This document shows positions 27,221 through 37,448 of a DNA stretch of 64,000 bases, in pieces. The notes below the pieces were generated by a model. It did not search any database and had not been told where the DNA came from. It saw nothing but the letters and a program-made list of their open reading frames with translations. Origin of the DNA: Corynebacterium sp. 122RC1 (lineage in GTDB: Bacteria; Actinomycetota; Actinomycetes; Mycobacteriales; Mycobacteriaceae); the NCBI RefSeq assembly GCF_024580955.1, contig NZ_JANIKD010000007.1, forward strand, positions 1-64,000, read 5' to 3'. The position numbers and the translations under genes are program-made. Each line of letters starts with the position of its first letter. The stretch's first letter is position 1.

Positions 27221-27385
27221 TTACTTGCCGAGTACGTTAGGAACAGCCTGCTGGCCGGTGAACTCGAGGAAGGTGTTGAAGATTGCAGCCAGTGCCTTGG
27301 AAGCGGTCTGGAAAACGTCTGCGAAGCCAGCAGCACCAAGAACACTGAAGGTGGTGTCAATGTAGTTGAAGAAATCAGAGGACAT
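27221..27385 (-). CDS. porH: PorH-like small cell-envelope channel protein
   Basis: A 54-residue protein without signal peptide, starting MSSDFFNYIDTTFSVLG, rich in Phe and Ala with an amphipathic helical pattern. It is the first gene after groEL in the same orientation and 48 bp upstream of the porA-like gene, the arrangement of corynebacterial porH-porA. AGGAG is 5 nt before the ATG. Which of the two is PorH and which PorA is inferred from order only. It is too short for standard gene finders and easy to miss. Confidence 0.72.
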   Translation of the reverse strand: MSSDFFNYIDTTFSVLGAAGFADVFQTASKALAAIFNTFLEFTGQQAVPNVLGK

Positions 27386-27845
27386 GAATACTCCTAGAAG
27401 TAAGTTCTCGGCGCGAGGCCAAGAGTGGATCGGAATCCCACCGAGTTTCTATTGGCTCGCGCCTCATCTCAGTGGCTCGATTAGGAACACTAACACCGTC
27501 GGCAAGCGTTCGCTAGTCAATTCGCCAAAGATTGCCTCACACTTCGAATGTGGCCTACACCACTGTAACAAGGGAACTCACAGGTGCTTTCAGCAAAACC
27601 CAAGGATATCGTTACTGATTCGCAACCCGTTCAGTCTGCAGAATTGCAGCAATACCCCCGCATTAGGGTAGGAAAAATTTTTAGAAAAATATCTTTACCG
27701 GTGCCTCACGGGCCTCAATTTTCACAAAATCCACGTCTAATAAGCTCTTAAGCGCCACCCAGGCAATGCTGGCGGCAATCGTTTGCACCTTCGGCGCTAG
27801 ACACGCCGCATTCAATCCGCTATTTTGTGGCGTTCTATGCGCACA
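27386..27845. other. Long non-coding region upstream of porH
   Basis: About 460 bp without a supported gene between groEL and porH. It is clearly AT-richer than its surroundings at 27665-27705 (runs of A and T, including AAAAATTTTT at 27673-27682). It likely carries the por promoter and a long 5' leader. An open frame on the plus strand at 27366-27671 is antisense to porH and has no support. Confidence 0.65.
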
Positions 27846-27876
27846 GAAAAGCCGCCCAGGGGCTCCCCTAGGCGGC
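27846..27876 (-). terminator. Terminator of groEL
   Basis: A 13-bp stem with one mismatch (27850-27862 with 27864-27876) and a minimal loop, followed on the minus strand by TTTT. It lies 15 bp after the groEL stop, so por transcription probably starts separately. Confidence 0.88.
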
Positions 27877-27890
27877 TCGCAGCGTAGAGC

Positions 27891-29624
<1,734 letters not shown>

Positions 29625-29640
29625 CTACCCTCACCCACTT

Positions 29641-29667
29641 CTGGCACTCCATCTATGCAAGTGCTAA
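29641..29667. promoter_or_regulatory. CIRCE element (HrcA operator) upstream of groEL
   Basis: Arms CTGGCACTC and AAGTGCTAA separated by exactly 9 nt match the CIRCE consensus TTAGCACTC-N9-GAGTGCTAA in 15 of 18 arm positions. It lies 110 bp upstream of the groEL ATG. Confidence 0.85.
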
Positions 29668-29724
29668 TCCCGTTTTAGCAGTCAGGGGTGGCGAGTGCAA
29701 GGCACAGGAGTACGCTGGGAAGGC

Positions 29725-31113
29725 ATGGATACTGTTATATCTGATTCCGTTTCACGCATCCGGCCCCTCGTTGAGGCGCAACGCAGCCAGATTTTCACCG
29801 ACCTCGCGGAAATCACCTCCTTCCACTCAGTGCATTCCACTGAGCAAGACGCCGCGGATCACGCACACGCCGCCGCCTGGGTGAAGCAGGCGCTGGCCTC
29901 GGTTGGCCTTGAGGTCACAGAGCTGCCCTCGATCATCGGCACCAACACGCCAACGTTCATTGGCACCAAGGCTGCCGATCCGGGCCAGCCAACGGTGCTG
30001 TTGTACTCCCACTACGACGTGGTTCCCGCTGGCGACCCCGCCGCCTGGATCACGCCCGCGAATGAGCTCACTGAGCGCGAGGGCCGCTGGTACGCCCGCG
30101 GCGCCGCAGACTGCAAGGGCAACCTCGTGATGCACCTCGCCGCCCTCCGCACCGTCGCTGAGCTCGGCGGCACGGGCGTCGGTATCAAATTCCTGGTCGA
30201 AGGTTCGGAGGAGCAGGGCGGCGCGGAGCTTTCCGCGCTCATCAAGGCCCAGCCCGAGCTCTTCCAGGCAGACATGATCCTGATCGCAGACTCTGGCAAT
30301 CAGCAGGTGGGCGTGCCGACGCTGACAACGTCGCTACGGGGCGGCGCTCAGCTCAGCGTCACTGTGGACACGCTGCACGCGGCCGTCCACTCGGGCTCTT
30401 TCGGCGGCGCCGCTCCTGACGCCGTAGCCGCGCTGGTTCGTATCCTCGACTCCCTGCGCGACGAGCACGGCCGCACCCAAATTGACGGCGTGTCCACCAT
30501 GGCCAAATGGCCAGGCGTGAGCTACCCGCGGGAGATGTTCCGCCAAGACGCCGGCATCCGTGATGGCGTGGACATTATGGGCACCGATGAGGACGATCCG
30601 GCAGACATGGTGTGGGCGCGCCCAGCCATCAGCATCACCGGCTTCACCTCCACCCCCGTTGAGCAGGCCGTGAACGCCGTGCCACCAACCGCCACCGCCC
30701 GCCTCAACCTACGCGTACCAGCCGGAATGGATGCCGGTGAGGTGGCCGCCAAGTTGGCCGAGCACCTGCGCACTCACGCCCCATGGAATGTTCAGCTCAC
30801 CGTTGATATTGAAGACGTAAACGCCCCCTTTGCCTCGAAGCTAGACGGCCCAGGCGTTGCGCTGTTTGATTCCTGCCTGGCCGCAGCCTACGGCAAACAA
30901 GAAACCGTGAAGCAGGGTTCCGGCGGCTCCATTCCACTGTGCGCCGAGTTGCTCGAGGTTGCGCCCCAAGCGGAACTTGTGCTCTTTGGCGTGGAGGACC
31001 CACTGGCCGTGATCCACTCCCCCAATGAGTCCGTGGATCCAAACGAGATCCGGGACATCGCCGTGGCCGAGGCCGCCTTCCTGCTGCAATACGGGACACC
31101 CCCAAAAGTGTGA
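29725..31113 (+). CDS. M20-family metallopeptidase (dipeptidase)
   Basis: 462 residues with the M20 di-zinc layout: YSHYDVVPAGD (first His and Asp), RGAADCKGNL (bridging Asp), EGSEEQGG (general base and metal Glu), and a C-terminal SGGSIPLC ... FGVEDPL region holding the last ligand area. A dimerisation insert lies at about 190-330. Likely a cytosolic dipeptidase or aminoacyl hydrolase; the exact substrate is unclear. ATG 29725 follows GGGAAGG closely; a GTG at 29695 would add 10 non-conserved residues. It is divergent from groEL. Confidence 0.92.
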   Translation: MDTVISDSVSRIRPLVEAQRSQIFTDLAEITSFHSVHSTEQDAADHAHAAAWVKQALASVGLEVTELPSIIGTNTPTFIGTKAADPGQPTVLLYSHYDVVPAGDPAAWITPANELTEREGRWYARGAADCKGNLVMHLAALRTVAELGGTGVGIKFLVEGSEEQGGAELSALIKAQPELFQADMILIADSGNQQVGVPTLTTSLRGGAQLSVTVDTLHAAVHSGSFGGAAPDAVAALVRILDSLRDEHGRTQIDGVSTMAKWPGVSYPREMFRQDAGIRDGVDIMGTDEDDPADMVWARPAISITGFTSTPVEQAVNAVPPTATARLNLRVPAGMDAGEVAAKLAEHLRTHAPWNVQLTVDIEDVNAPFASKLDGPGVALFDSCLAAAYGKQETVKQGSGGSIPLCAELLEVAPQAELVLFGVEDPLAVIHSPNESVDPNEIRDIAVAEAAFLLQYGTPPKV

Positions 31114-31171
31114 CACAGCTTGCACCCTGATGTGACGGGGATTACTGTTTGCTTTTGTGATGAACCTTAGC

Positions 31172-31282
31172 GCCGTACCAGTAGCCCGAGTGCCTTGGGC
31201 TACGTACTCGGCGGTGGGAACCGGCTCCCCACGTACCGGGAAGTAGTCGGTAACACCCCAGCAACACGGAGTCGGCTCCACC
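31172..31282 (+). ncRNA. Structured 5' leader of unknown class
   Basis: Dense hairpins lie between the M20 gene and the gene at 31303. Hairpin 1: 31172-31187 with 31197-31212 (GCCG/TAC/GTAGCCC arms, 14 bp with two small bulges). Hairpin 2: 31214-31218 with 31228-31232. Hairpin 3: 31234-31238 with 31248-31252. Hairpin 4: 31268-31271 with 31276-31279. GGTGG at 31213-31217 could instead pair with CCACC at 31278-31282, just before the ribosome site, so two exclusive folds are possible. It matches no riboswitch class I can recall. Confidence 0.5.
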
Positions 31283-31302
31283 ACTAACTAAGGACCACTT
31301 CA

Positions 31303-31740
31303 ATGCAAGCTCTGATTGCCATCACAGACCCCTTCTTTGCCCGCTTTGGCCGCAACCTCCCCAAAGGTTTGGCGGAAGAAGCCGCTGGCATGCAATGGCG
31401 CACCTTCATGGCAACCTATGCGCCAGCCGCCAGCGTGCGCGTCCAAATCCACTCAGAACAAAAGCTCCCCGGCTTCCACAACGCCTACCACGCAACCGTT
31501 TCCGGCGTTGAGCACACCATCATCGCCTCCGGCCCAGTCTCCGCCTGCACTCACTTGCTTGCCGATGCCGGCCGGCGCGTAGAGATCCTCAAGTTCCACC
31601 AGTGCGAAATCTTTGAGGCAACCGTGACGTTCATCTACGCCTGCCACAACAACACCAAGAAATGGGCCATTGGTTTTGGTGGCAGCAATGCGCAGTCTGT
31701 GGCCGCAGCCCTCAGCGCCGCCGGTGAACGACTCAGGTAG
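31303..31740 (+). CDS. Stand-alone LeuA regulatory-domain-like protein
   Basis: 145 residues. The C-terminal 85 residues resemble the allosteric (leucine-binding, dimer) domain of alpha-isopropylmalate synthase: SGPVSACTHLLADAGRRVEI, then a beta strand, then KWAIGFGGSNAQSVAAALSA, as in the LeuA tail. The catalytic TIM barrel of LeuA is absent, so it cannot make isopropylmalate. It may bind a branched-chain amino acid as a sensor (inference). AAGGA lies 8 nt before the ATG. It follows the structured leader and is 36 bp upstream of mrpA. Confidence 0.65.
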   Translation: MQALIAITDPFFARFGRNLPKGLAEEAAGMQWRTFMATYAPAASVRVQIHSEQKLPGFHNAYHATVSGVEHTIIASGPVSACTHLLADAGRRVEILKFHQCEIFEATVTFIYACHNNTKKWAIGFGGSNAQSVAAALSAAGERLR

Positions 31741-31776
31741 GCTAGGTGTGTCCCGAAATGAGTAAGGAAGAACTTG

Positions 31777-34602
31777 GTGCTTTTGCTGCTGCTGCTCGCT
31801 GCTGCCTCAATCGCGGCACCCGTGCTCGTGAAAATTCTTGGCCGCCCCGCCTTTGGCCTACTCTCCCTTGTCCCGCTCGGCGGATTACTTTGGATCCTGC
31901 GTGAGTTTGCGCGGGGGACGTTTGCAGACGGAGGCGCCCTCACCGCCCATTATGGATGGATGCCCCAGGCGCATCTCAACCTCACCCTGCGCCTGGACTC
32001 CCTAGCAGCCCTGTTTAGTGTGATCATTTTGGGCGTCGGCACGCTTGTCCTGCTGTATTGCTGGGGCTACTTTGATTCAGCTCCGCGCCGCCTGCGCTTT
32101 TTCGCCGGGCAGATGGTGGGCTTTGCATTTGCCATGTACGGCCTCGTTATCAGCGACAACTTCCTGCTCATGTACGTTTTCTGGGAAATCACCTCCGTGC
32201 TTTCCTTCATGCTGGTGGGCTACTACGGCGAGCGCGCCTCCTCCCGCCGCAGCGCCACACAAGCGCTCATGATTACCGCTCTTGGCGGCCTAGTGATGCT
32301 AGTGGGCATCGTTCTCCTCGGCACCCAAACCGGCGTGTGGCAGCTTTCCGACATTCCAAATGCCCAGTTAGAAGGCGTACCGTACATCTCCGCCGCGATG
32401 GTGCTCATCCTCGCCGGCGCACTCTCCAAATCCGCCATCGCCCCCGCACACTTCTGGCTGCCTGGTGCGATGGCTGCCCCCACCCCAGTTTCCGCCTACC
32501 TGCACTCCGCGGCGATGGTGAAGGCCGGAATCTACCTGGTGGCCCGCCTCTCCCCCGACTTCAACTTTGCCCCCGCATGGCACCTAGTCATCTTGCCGCT
32601 AGGTGTGGTGACGATGCTGATGGCGGGGTGGATGTCACTGCGCCAAAACGACCTCAAGCTGGTCCTCGCATACGGCACCGTAAGCCAATTGGGCTTCATC
32701 ATGACGCTCGTGGGAATCGGCTCACGTGACGCCATGCTGGCCGGTCTTGCGCTCACATTCGCCCACTCACTATTCAAGGCGTGCCTGTTCATGGTCGTGG
32801 GCCTCATCGACCACGCCTCCGGCACCCGCGACCTGCGCAAACTTTCTGGCCTGGGGCGCAAGGAGCCGCTGCTGTTCGTGCTCGCCCTGATCGCTGGTGC
32901 CTCCATGGCCGGCATCCCGCCGCTGTTCGGCTTTGTGGCAAAGGAAACAGCTCTAGACGCTGTACTGCACGAAGAACTTTTGGTGGGCCTGCCGGGGCAA
33001 ATGCTGCTGGTGGGACTTGTGCTGGGCTCCGTGCTCACCATGGCCTACACCCTGCGTTTCCTCTACGCCTTCGGCGGCAAAGAGCCCAGTGAAGCCGTTG
33101 ACGGGATGCACAAAATCACCGCCCTGCAATACTTCCCACCTGCAGTTCTTGCCTTGCTCACCGTGGTTTTTGGCATTGCGCCTGCTGGCCTGGACTTCCT
33201 CATCACCACCCATGTGGAAGGTGCCCACCTGGAACTATGGCACGGCTTCACCATTCCGTTGCTCCTCTCCGCAGTGATCATCGTCGCAGGTAGCATCATG
33301 CATTGGCAGCGCACCCAAATTGCCAAGCTCCACAACGGCACCCCGGCGCTCGGCGACGCAGACGTGGCCTACGACTCCGTCCTCGACTTCCTCCGCGCCC
33401 TCTCCCTCCGTCTCACCGCCTCCACCCAACGCGGCTCCCTGGTGATCAACCTCGGCATCATCTTTGCGGTGCTCACCGTTCTCCCGCTGGTCACGCTCCT
33501 GCTCGGGGAGCGTAACGACGTCCGCATGCAACTCTGGGACAATCCCACCCAAGCAGTTGTGGCGTTCGTTGCAATCGCCGTTGCGATTGCCGCCACGGTG
33601 CAAGCTAACCGCCTGTCCGCCCTCATCCTCGTGGGCATCACCGGCTACGCCATGGCAATGATCTTTGCCCTTCAAGGCGCACCGGACCTGGCGCTCACCC
33701 AACTCCTCGTGGACACCGCCACCGTTGTGGTCTTCATGCTGGTCATGCGCCGTTTCCCCGCCGAAACCCAATGGAAGCAAGACCCCAAATCCAACCGCTT
33801 CCGCGCCTGGCTCTCCATCGCCGTTGGCCTCTCCGTGATGATCCTCACCGTGTTCGCCATCAACGCCCGCACCACGGAACCCATCGCAGTGAAGATCCCC
33901 GACCTCGCCTACGAAATCGGCCACGGCGCCAACGCCGTCAACGTCCTGCTGGTAGACATCCGCGCCTGGGACACCTTCGGTGAGATCACCGTCCTCATCA
34001 TCGCCGCCATCGGAATCGCCTCCTTGGTCTTCCGCACCCGCGACTTCCACCGCGCCTCCCGACGCCCCACCGTCACCTCCGGGCGCCGCTGGCTGGCCGC
34101 ACGCAACGACTCCGAAAAGATGCGCAACCGCTCCATCATGGTGGACGTTGTCACCCGCATGCTGTTCCCCACCATGATCGTGCTCTCCATCTACTTCTTC
34201 TTCGCAGGCCACAACGCCCCTGGTGGCGGCTTCGCCGGAGGTCTCGTCGCAGCACTGGCCCTCACCCTGCGCTACCTCGCTGGGGGTCCCGACGAACTGG
34301 AGGAGGCACTGCCCGTGGACCCGTCGAAACTGCTCGGCCTTGGCCTACTCGCTTCGGCAGCCGCCGCCGTATGGCCGATGCTGCTGGGCTACCCGCCGCT
34401 GACCTCCTTCGTGTGGGAGATCGGCGACGTCCACATTGCCAGCGCCCTGCTCTTTGACCTCGGCGTGTACCTCATCGTGGTGGGCCTTGTGCTGTCCATC
34501 CTCCACTCCCTCGGCGGCCAGTTGGACAAGGACGAGGAGATGCGTAAGCAACGCGCCCGCGACCGTGCCCGCAAGATGCGTCAGAAGGTGAAGCAATGGT
34601 AG
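31777..34602 (+). CDS. mrpA: MrpA-MrpB fusion subunit of Na+(K+)/H+ antiporter
   Basis: 941-residue polytopic protein of the Mrp complex, which exports monovalent cations in exchange for protons. The N-terminal two thirds are the NuoL-like MrpA core (about residues 100-420, with VFWEITSVLSFMLVGYY and SAMVKAGIYLVARL), then an MbhE-like part. From about 780 it becomes MrpB: VTRMLFPTMIVLSIYFFFAG, HNAPGGGFAGG. MrpA and MrpB are separate in Bacillus. GTG 31777 is 6 nt after AAGGAAG; a TTG at 31774 is too close. First gene of the mrp operon. Confidence 0.95.
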   Translation: MLLLLLLAAASIAAPVLVKILGRPAFGLLSLVPLGGLLWILREFARGTFADGGALTAHYGWMPQAHLNLTLRLDSLAALFSVIILGVGTLVLLYCWGYFDSAPRRLRFFAGQMVGFAFAMYGLVISDNFLLMYVFWEITSVLSFMLVGYYGERASSRRSATQALMITALGGLVMLVGIVLLGTQTGVWQLSDIPNAQLEGVPYISAAMVLILAGALSKSAIAPAHFWLPGAMAAPTPVSAYLHSAAMVKAGIYLVARLSPDFNFAPAWHLVILPLGVVTMLMAGWMSLRQNDLKLVLAYGTVSQLGFIMTLVGIGSRDAMLAGLALTFAHSLFKACLFMVVGLIDHASGTRDLRKLSGLGRKEPLLFVLALIAGASMAGIPPLFGFVAKETALDAVLHEELLVGLPGQMLLVGLVLGSVLTMAYTLRFLYAFGGKEPSEAVDGMHKITALQYFPPAVLALLTVVFGIAPAGLDFLITTHVEGAHLELWHGFTIPLLLSAVIIVAGSIMHWQRTQIAKLHNGTPALGDADVAYDSVLDFLRALSLRLTASTQRGSLVINLGIIFAVLTVLPLVTLLLGERNDVRMQLWDNPTQAVVAFVAIAVAIAATVQANRLSALILVGITGYAMAMIFALQGAPDLALTQLLVDTATVVVFMLVMRRFPAETQWKQDPKSNRFRAWLSIAVGLSVMILTVFAINARTTEPIAVKIPDLAYEIGHGANAVNVLLVDIRAWDTFGEITVLIIAAIGIASLVFRTRDFHRASRRPTVTSGRRWLAARNDSEKMRNRSIMVDVVTRMLFPTMIVLSIYFFFAGHNAPGGGFAGGLVAALALTLRYLAGGPDELEEALPVDPSKLLGLGLLASAAAAVWPMLLGYPPLTSFVWEIGDVHIASALLFDLGVYLIVVGLVLSILHSLGGQLDKDEEMRKQRARDRARKMRQKVKQW

Positions 34603-35078
34603 TGAACTTCTCCCTCCTTCTCATGGCCGGCGTACTCATTTCCGCCGGCGTGTACCTTGTCCTTGACCGCGCAATGACCAAAATGATGATGGGCTTGCTC
34701 CTGCTCGGAAACGGCGTGAACCTCATCCTCCTCATGGCCGGTGGTTCCCCAGGCAGCCCACCAATCAAGTACCGCGACTCCGAAATCTACGGCGAACAAG
34801 TTGCGGACCCCCTTGCTCAAGGCATGATCCTCACCGCAATCGTTATCTCCATGGCCTTGACTGGCTTCATCCTGGCTCTCGCCTACCGCGCATACCGATA
34901 CCGCACCGAGGACATCATCGAAGACGACACCGAGGATGCAGCAGTCGCAGCGCGCCCACCTGTCGCCTCCGCAGCCCCAGACCACGACGCCTCCGACGAC
35001 CCCACCACCGGCCGGCTCACAGACCGCGGCGACTCCTTCGGCCCAAAGTCATTCGAAGCCCCAGTGAGCGAGGATTGA
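34596..35078 (+). CDS. mrpC: MrpC, NuoK-like antiporter subunit
   Basis: 160 residues with three NuoK-like helices in the first 105 (MAGVLISAGVYLVLD, MMGLLLLGNGVNLILLM, ILTAIVISMALTGFILAL) and a hydrophilic, acidic C-terminal tail of about 50 residues that is longer than in Bacillus MrpC. It overlaps mrpA by 7 bp and mrpD by 1 bp (TGATG), so translation is coupled. Confidence 0.95.
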   Translation: MVVNFSLLLMAGVLISAGVYLVLDRAMTKMMMGLLLLGNGVNLILLMAGGSPGSPPIKYRDSEIYGEQVADPLAQGMILTAIVISMALTGFILALAYRAYRYRTEDIIEDDTEDAAVAARPPVASAAPDHDASDDPTTGRLTDRGDSFGPKSFEAPVSED

Positions 35079-36721
35079 TGTTTACCCTCCTACTTCCCCT
35101 TCCGATCATTGCGCCTGCGATCGCCGCGGCGTTGTCGCTGGCGTTCGCTCGCTACCCAAGAACTCAGCGTTGGGTGGCACTTGGCACGCTGTTTTTCATG
35201 ATCGTCCTTTCTGCCTACATGGTGTACTACGTGGACCAGGAAGGCATCCAAACCATCCAGATCGGCGGCTGGGACGGCCCGATTGGCATCACACTGGTGG
35301 CGGACCGGCTCTCCACACTGATGCTTCTGGTTTCCGCGATGGTGCTGTTCTGCGTGTTCTGGTACGCCATCGGCCAAGGTGTGCGCGACGGCTCCAAAGA
35401 CGAACCCGTGGCCGTCTTCCTGCCTTCCTACCTGCTGCTTTCCATGGGCGTAAACCTTTCCTTCCTGGCCGGGGACCTCTTCAACTTGTATGTGGGCTTC
35501 GAGGTTTTCCTCGTTGCGTCCTATGTTCTCCTCACACTTTCCGCCTCCGCTGCCCGTGTGCGCGCCGGTGTTGGTTATGTGATGGTGTCCATGGCCTCCT
35601 CAGTTGTGTTCCTGATCGGCATCGCACTGGTGTACGCCGCCGTGGGCACGCTGAACTTGGCGCAGATCTCCGAACGCATGGGGCAATCCGGCATCCACAC
35701 CGCAATCTTCGCTGTCCTCCTCATCGCATTCGGCATCAAAGCCGCCGTCTTCCCTCTGGACAGTTGGCTCCCAGACTCCTACCCCACCGCCCCCTCCCTG
35801 GTCACCGCCGTGTTCGCCGGTTTGCTCACCAAAGTTGGTGTGTACTCCATCATCCGCATGCGCTCCGTTGTGTTCACCGACGGCGCCCTGGACACCCTCC
35901 TCATGTGGGTGGCCCTCAGCACGATGCTGGTAGGCATCCTTGGCGCAATGGCCCAAAACGACATCAAACGTCTCCTTTCCTTTACTCTCGTGAGCCATAT
36001 CGGCTACATGATCCTCGGCGTCTCCCTTGGCACCGAGCAGGGGCTTTCCGGCGCGATCTTCTACGCCGTTCACCACATCCTGGTGCAAACTGCCCTCTTC
36101 CTGGTGGTTGGCCTCATTGAACGCCAAGCCGGTAGCTCCTCGCTGCGCCGCCTCGGCTCCCTGGCACGCAGCTTCCCCATCCTCGGCCTGCTCTACATCA
36201 TTCCCGCACTCAACCTGGGCGGAATCCCGCCTTTCTCCGGCTTCCTGGGCAAGGTCATCCTTGTAGAAGCCGCCGCCGCCAAGGGTGGGGCAATGCCGTG
36301 GATCATGGTCGCCGGCGCGATCATCACCTCCCTCCTGACGCTGTACACAATGGTCATGGTCTGGGCCAAAGCCTTCTGGCGCGACCGAAAAGACGCCCCC
36401 GAGTCCACCGCCATGGCACGCCCCAGTGTGCTCTATGAAGTCACCGATGAGGTCAAGCTTGAAGAGCGTGACGACGTCGGCAAGGCTCCAACAGGCATGG
36501 TCGCGGCCACTGCGGCCCTGGTGATCGCCTCCCTTGGTGTGTCGGTGGTTGCCGGGCCAGTTTCCGGCATCACCAGCCGAGCCGCGGCCACAGCCCAAGA
36601 CATCTCGATCTACCGAACCGCTGTTCTTGGCAACCAAGAACCCGGCCGTACCCTAGAACAAGAACGCCTTGACGACGGCTCGGACACCATCGACCAGCGC
36701 CAGACGGAGGGAATCCAATGA
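35078..36721 (+). CDS. mrpD: MrpD, NuoM/N-like antiporter subunit
   Basis: 547 residues, about 14 membrane helices, homologous to proton-pumping subunits of complex I. The segments DLFNLYVGFEVFLVASYVLL (with the conserved membrane Glu), AVFPLDSWLPDSYPTAPS and NDIKRLLSFTLVSHIGYM are present. The C-terminal 60 residues are hydrophilic. The start is ATG 35078 in the TGATG overlap with mrpC. Acts together with MrpA in proton translocation. Confidence 0.96.
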   Translation: MFTLLLPLPIIAPAIAAALSLAFARYPRTQRWVALGTLFFMIVLSAYMVYYVDQEGIQTIQIGGWDGPIGITLVADRLSTLMLLVSAMVLFCVFWYAIGQGVRDGSKDEPVAVFLPSYLLLSMGVNLSFLAGDLFNLYVGFEVFLVASYVLLTLSASAARVRAGVGYVMVSMASSVVFLIGIALVYAAVGTLNLAQISERMGQSGIHTAIFAVLLIAFGIKAAVFPLDSWLPDSYPTAPSLVTAVFAGLLTKVGVYSIIRMRSVVFTDGALDTLLMWVALSTMLVGILGAMAQNDIKRLLSFTLVSHIGYMILGVSLGTEQGLSGAIFYAVHHILVQTALFLVVGLIERQAGSSSLRRLGSLARSFPILGLLYIIPALNLGGIPPFSGFLGKVILVEAAAAKGGAMPWIMVAGAIITSLLTLYTMVMVWAKAFWRDRKDAPESTAMARPSVLYEVTDEVKLEERDDVGKAPTGMVAATAALVIASLGVSVVAGPVSGITSRAAATAQDISIYRTAVLGNQEPGRTLEQERLDDGSDTIDQRQTEGIQ

Positions 36722-37182
36722 AAATCCTTTGGACCATCGTCTTATGGGTGATGCTCATGGGCGAGCTCACCATCGGCAACGTAGTAGCCGGCCTGCTGGT
36801 GGGCGTGTTTGTCCACTACGTTCTCCCCTTGCCAAAGCTTCCCATCGGGCAGCTCCGCATCCACGTGGGCTCCCTCATCATCTTGATTGCGGAATGGGCG
36901 TGGCAGCTCGTTGTGGCCTCCATTCAGGTTGGCTGGTTGGCGCTGTGGCGGACCCCGCATTCCGCCATCATTAAGGTTCCGATGCGCGTGGAAAGCGAAT
37001 TCGTATTTACCATCGCAACCTCGCTCTACAACCTTCAGCCCGGTGGAACCGTGACTGACATTGACCTTGCAAACCGCACGTGGACTGTTCATTTGTTGGA
37101 TGCCTCCTCTCACAGCAAGATTGATAAAGCTTTCGCGGAAATTGCCGAATTTGAACGCCGCCTGATCAGGACTTTTGAATAA
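36718..37182 (+). CDS. mrpE: MrpE antiporter subunit
   Basis: 154 residues: two or three N-terminal membrane helices (GELTIGNVVAGLLVGVFVHY, then IILIAEWAWQLVVASIQVGW) and a C-terminal cytosolic domain with the MrpE pattern VPMRVESEFVFTIATSLYNL and PGGTVTDI. Overlaps mrpD by 4 bp (ATGA). Confidence 0.94.
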   Translation: MKILWTIVLWVMLMGELTIGNVVAGLLVGVFVHYVLPLPKLPIGQLRIHVGSLIILIAEWAWQLVVASIQVGWLALWRTPHSAIIKVPMRVESEFVFTIATSLYNLQPGGTVTDIDLANRTWTVHLLDASSHSKIDKAFAEIAEFERRLIRTFE

Positions 37183-37448
37183 TGTATGAGATTGCACTAA
37201 CGATCATCGCCTGCATTTTCAGCGTGGCGTTTATCCTCACCACCTACCGCATCATCGTGGGCCCCAACTCAATGGACCGACTCCTTGGGCTCGACGCCAC
37301 CACAGCAATGCTGCAATGTGCCTTTGCCACCTACATTTGTTGGTCGCTCGACACCACCGTGGCAAACGCCATGCTGGTGATCGCTCTGCTTGGTTTCATC
37401 TCCACCATTGCGATTTCCCGCTTCCGCAAGAAGGACGGTGCCCGATGA
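37182..37448 (+). CDS. mrpF: MrpF antiporter subunit
   Basis: 88 residues with three membrane helices. The conserved RIIVGPNSMDRLLGLDA sequence with its membrane Asp, thought to line the ion path, lies between helices 1 and 2. Overlaps mrpE by 1 bp and mrpG by 4 bp. Confidence 0.95.
   Translation: MYEIALTIIACIFSVAFILTTYRIIVGPNSMDRLLGLDATTAMLQCAFATYICWSLDTTVANAMLVIALLGFISTIAISRFRKKDGAR

Noticed and set aside
27366..27671. Open frame of 101 codons in the porH upstream region
   Set aside because: Overlaps porH antisense, has no ribosome site and no domain; region looks like leader DNA.
31172..31282. Leader as a T-box, cobalamin, c-di-AMP or manganese riboswitch
   Set aside because: GGTGGGAACCGG resembles a T-box or B12-type core, and GGGAAGTAG the manganese motif, but each lacks the rest of its consensus (no specifier loop, no B12 box, no conserved second half).
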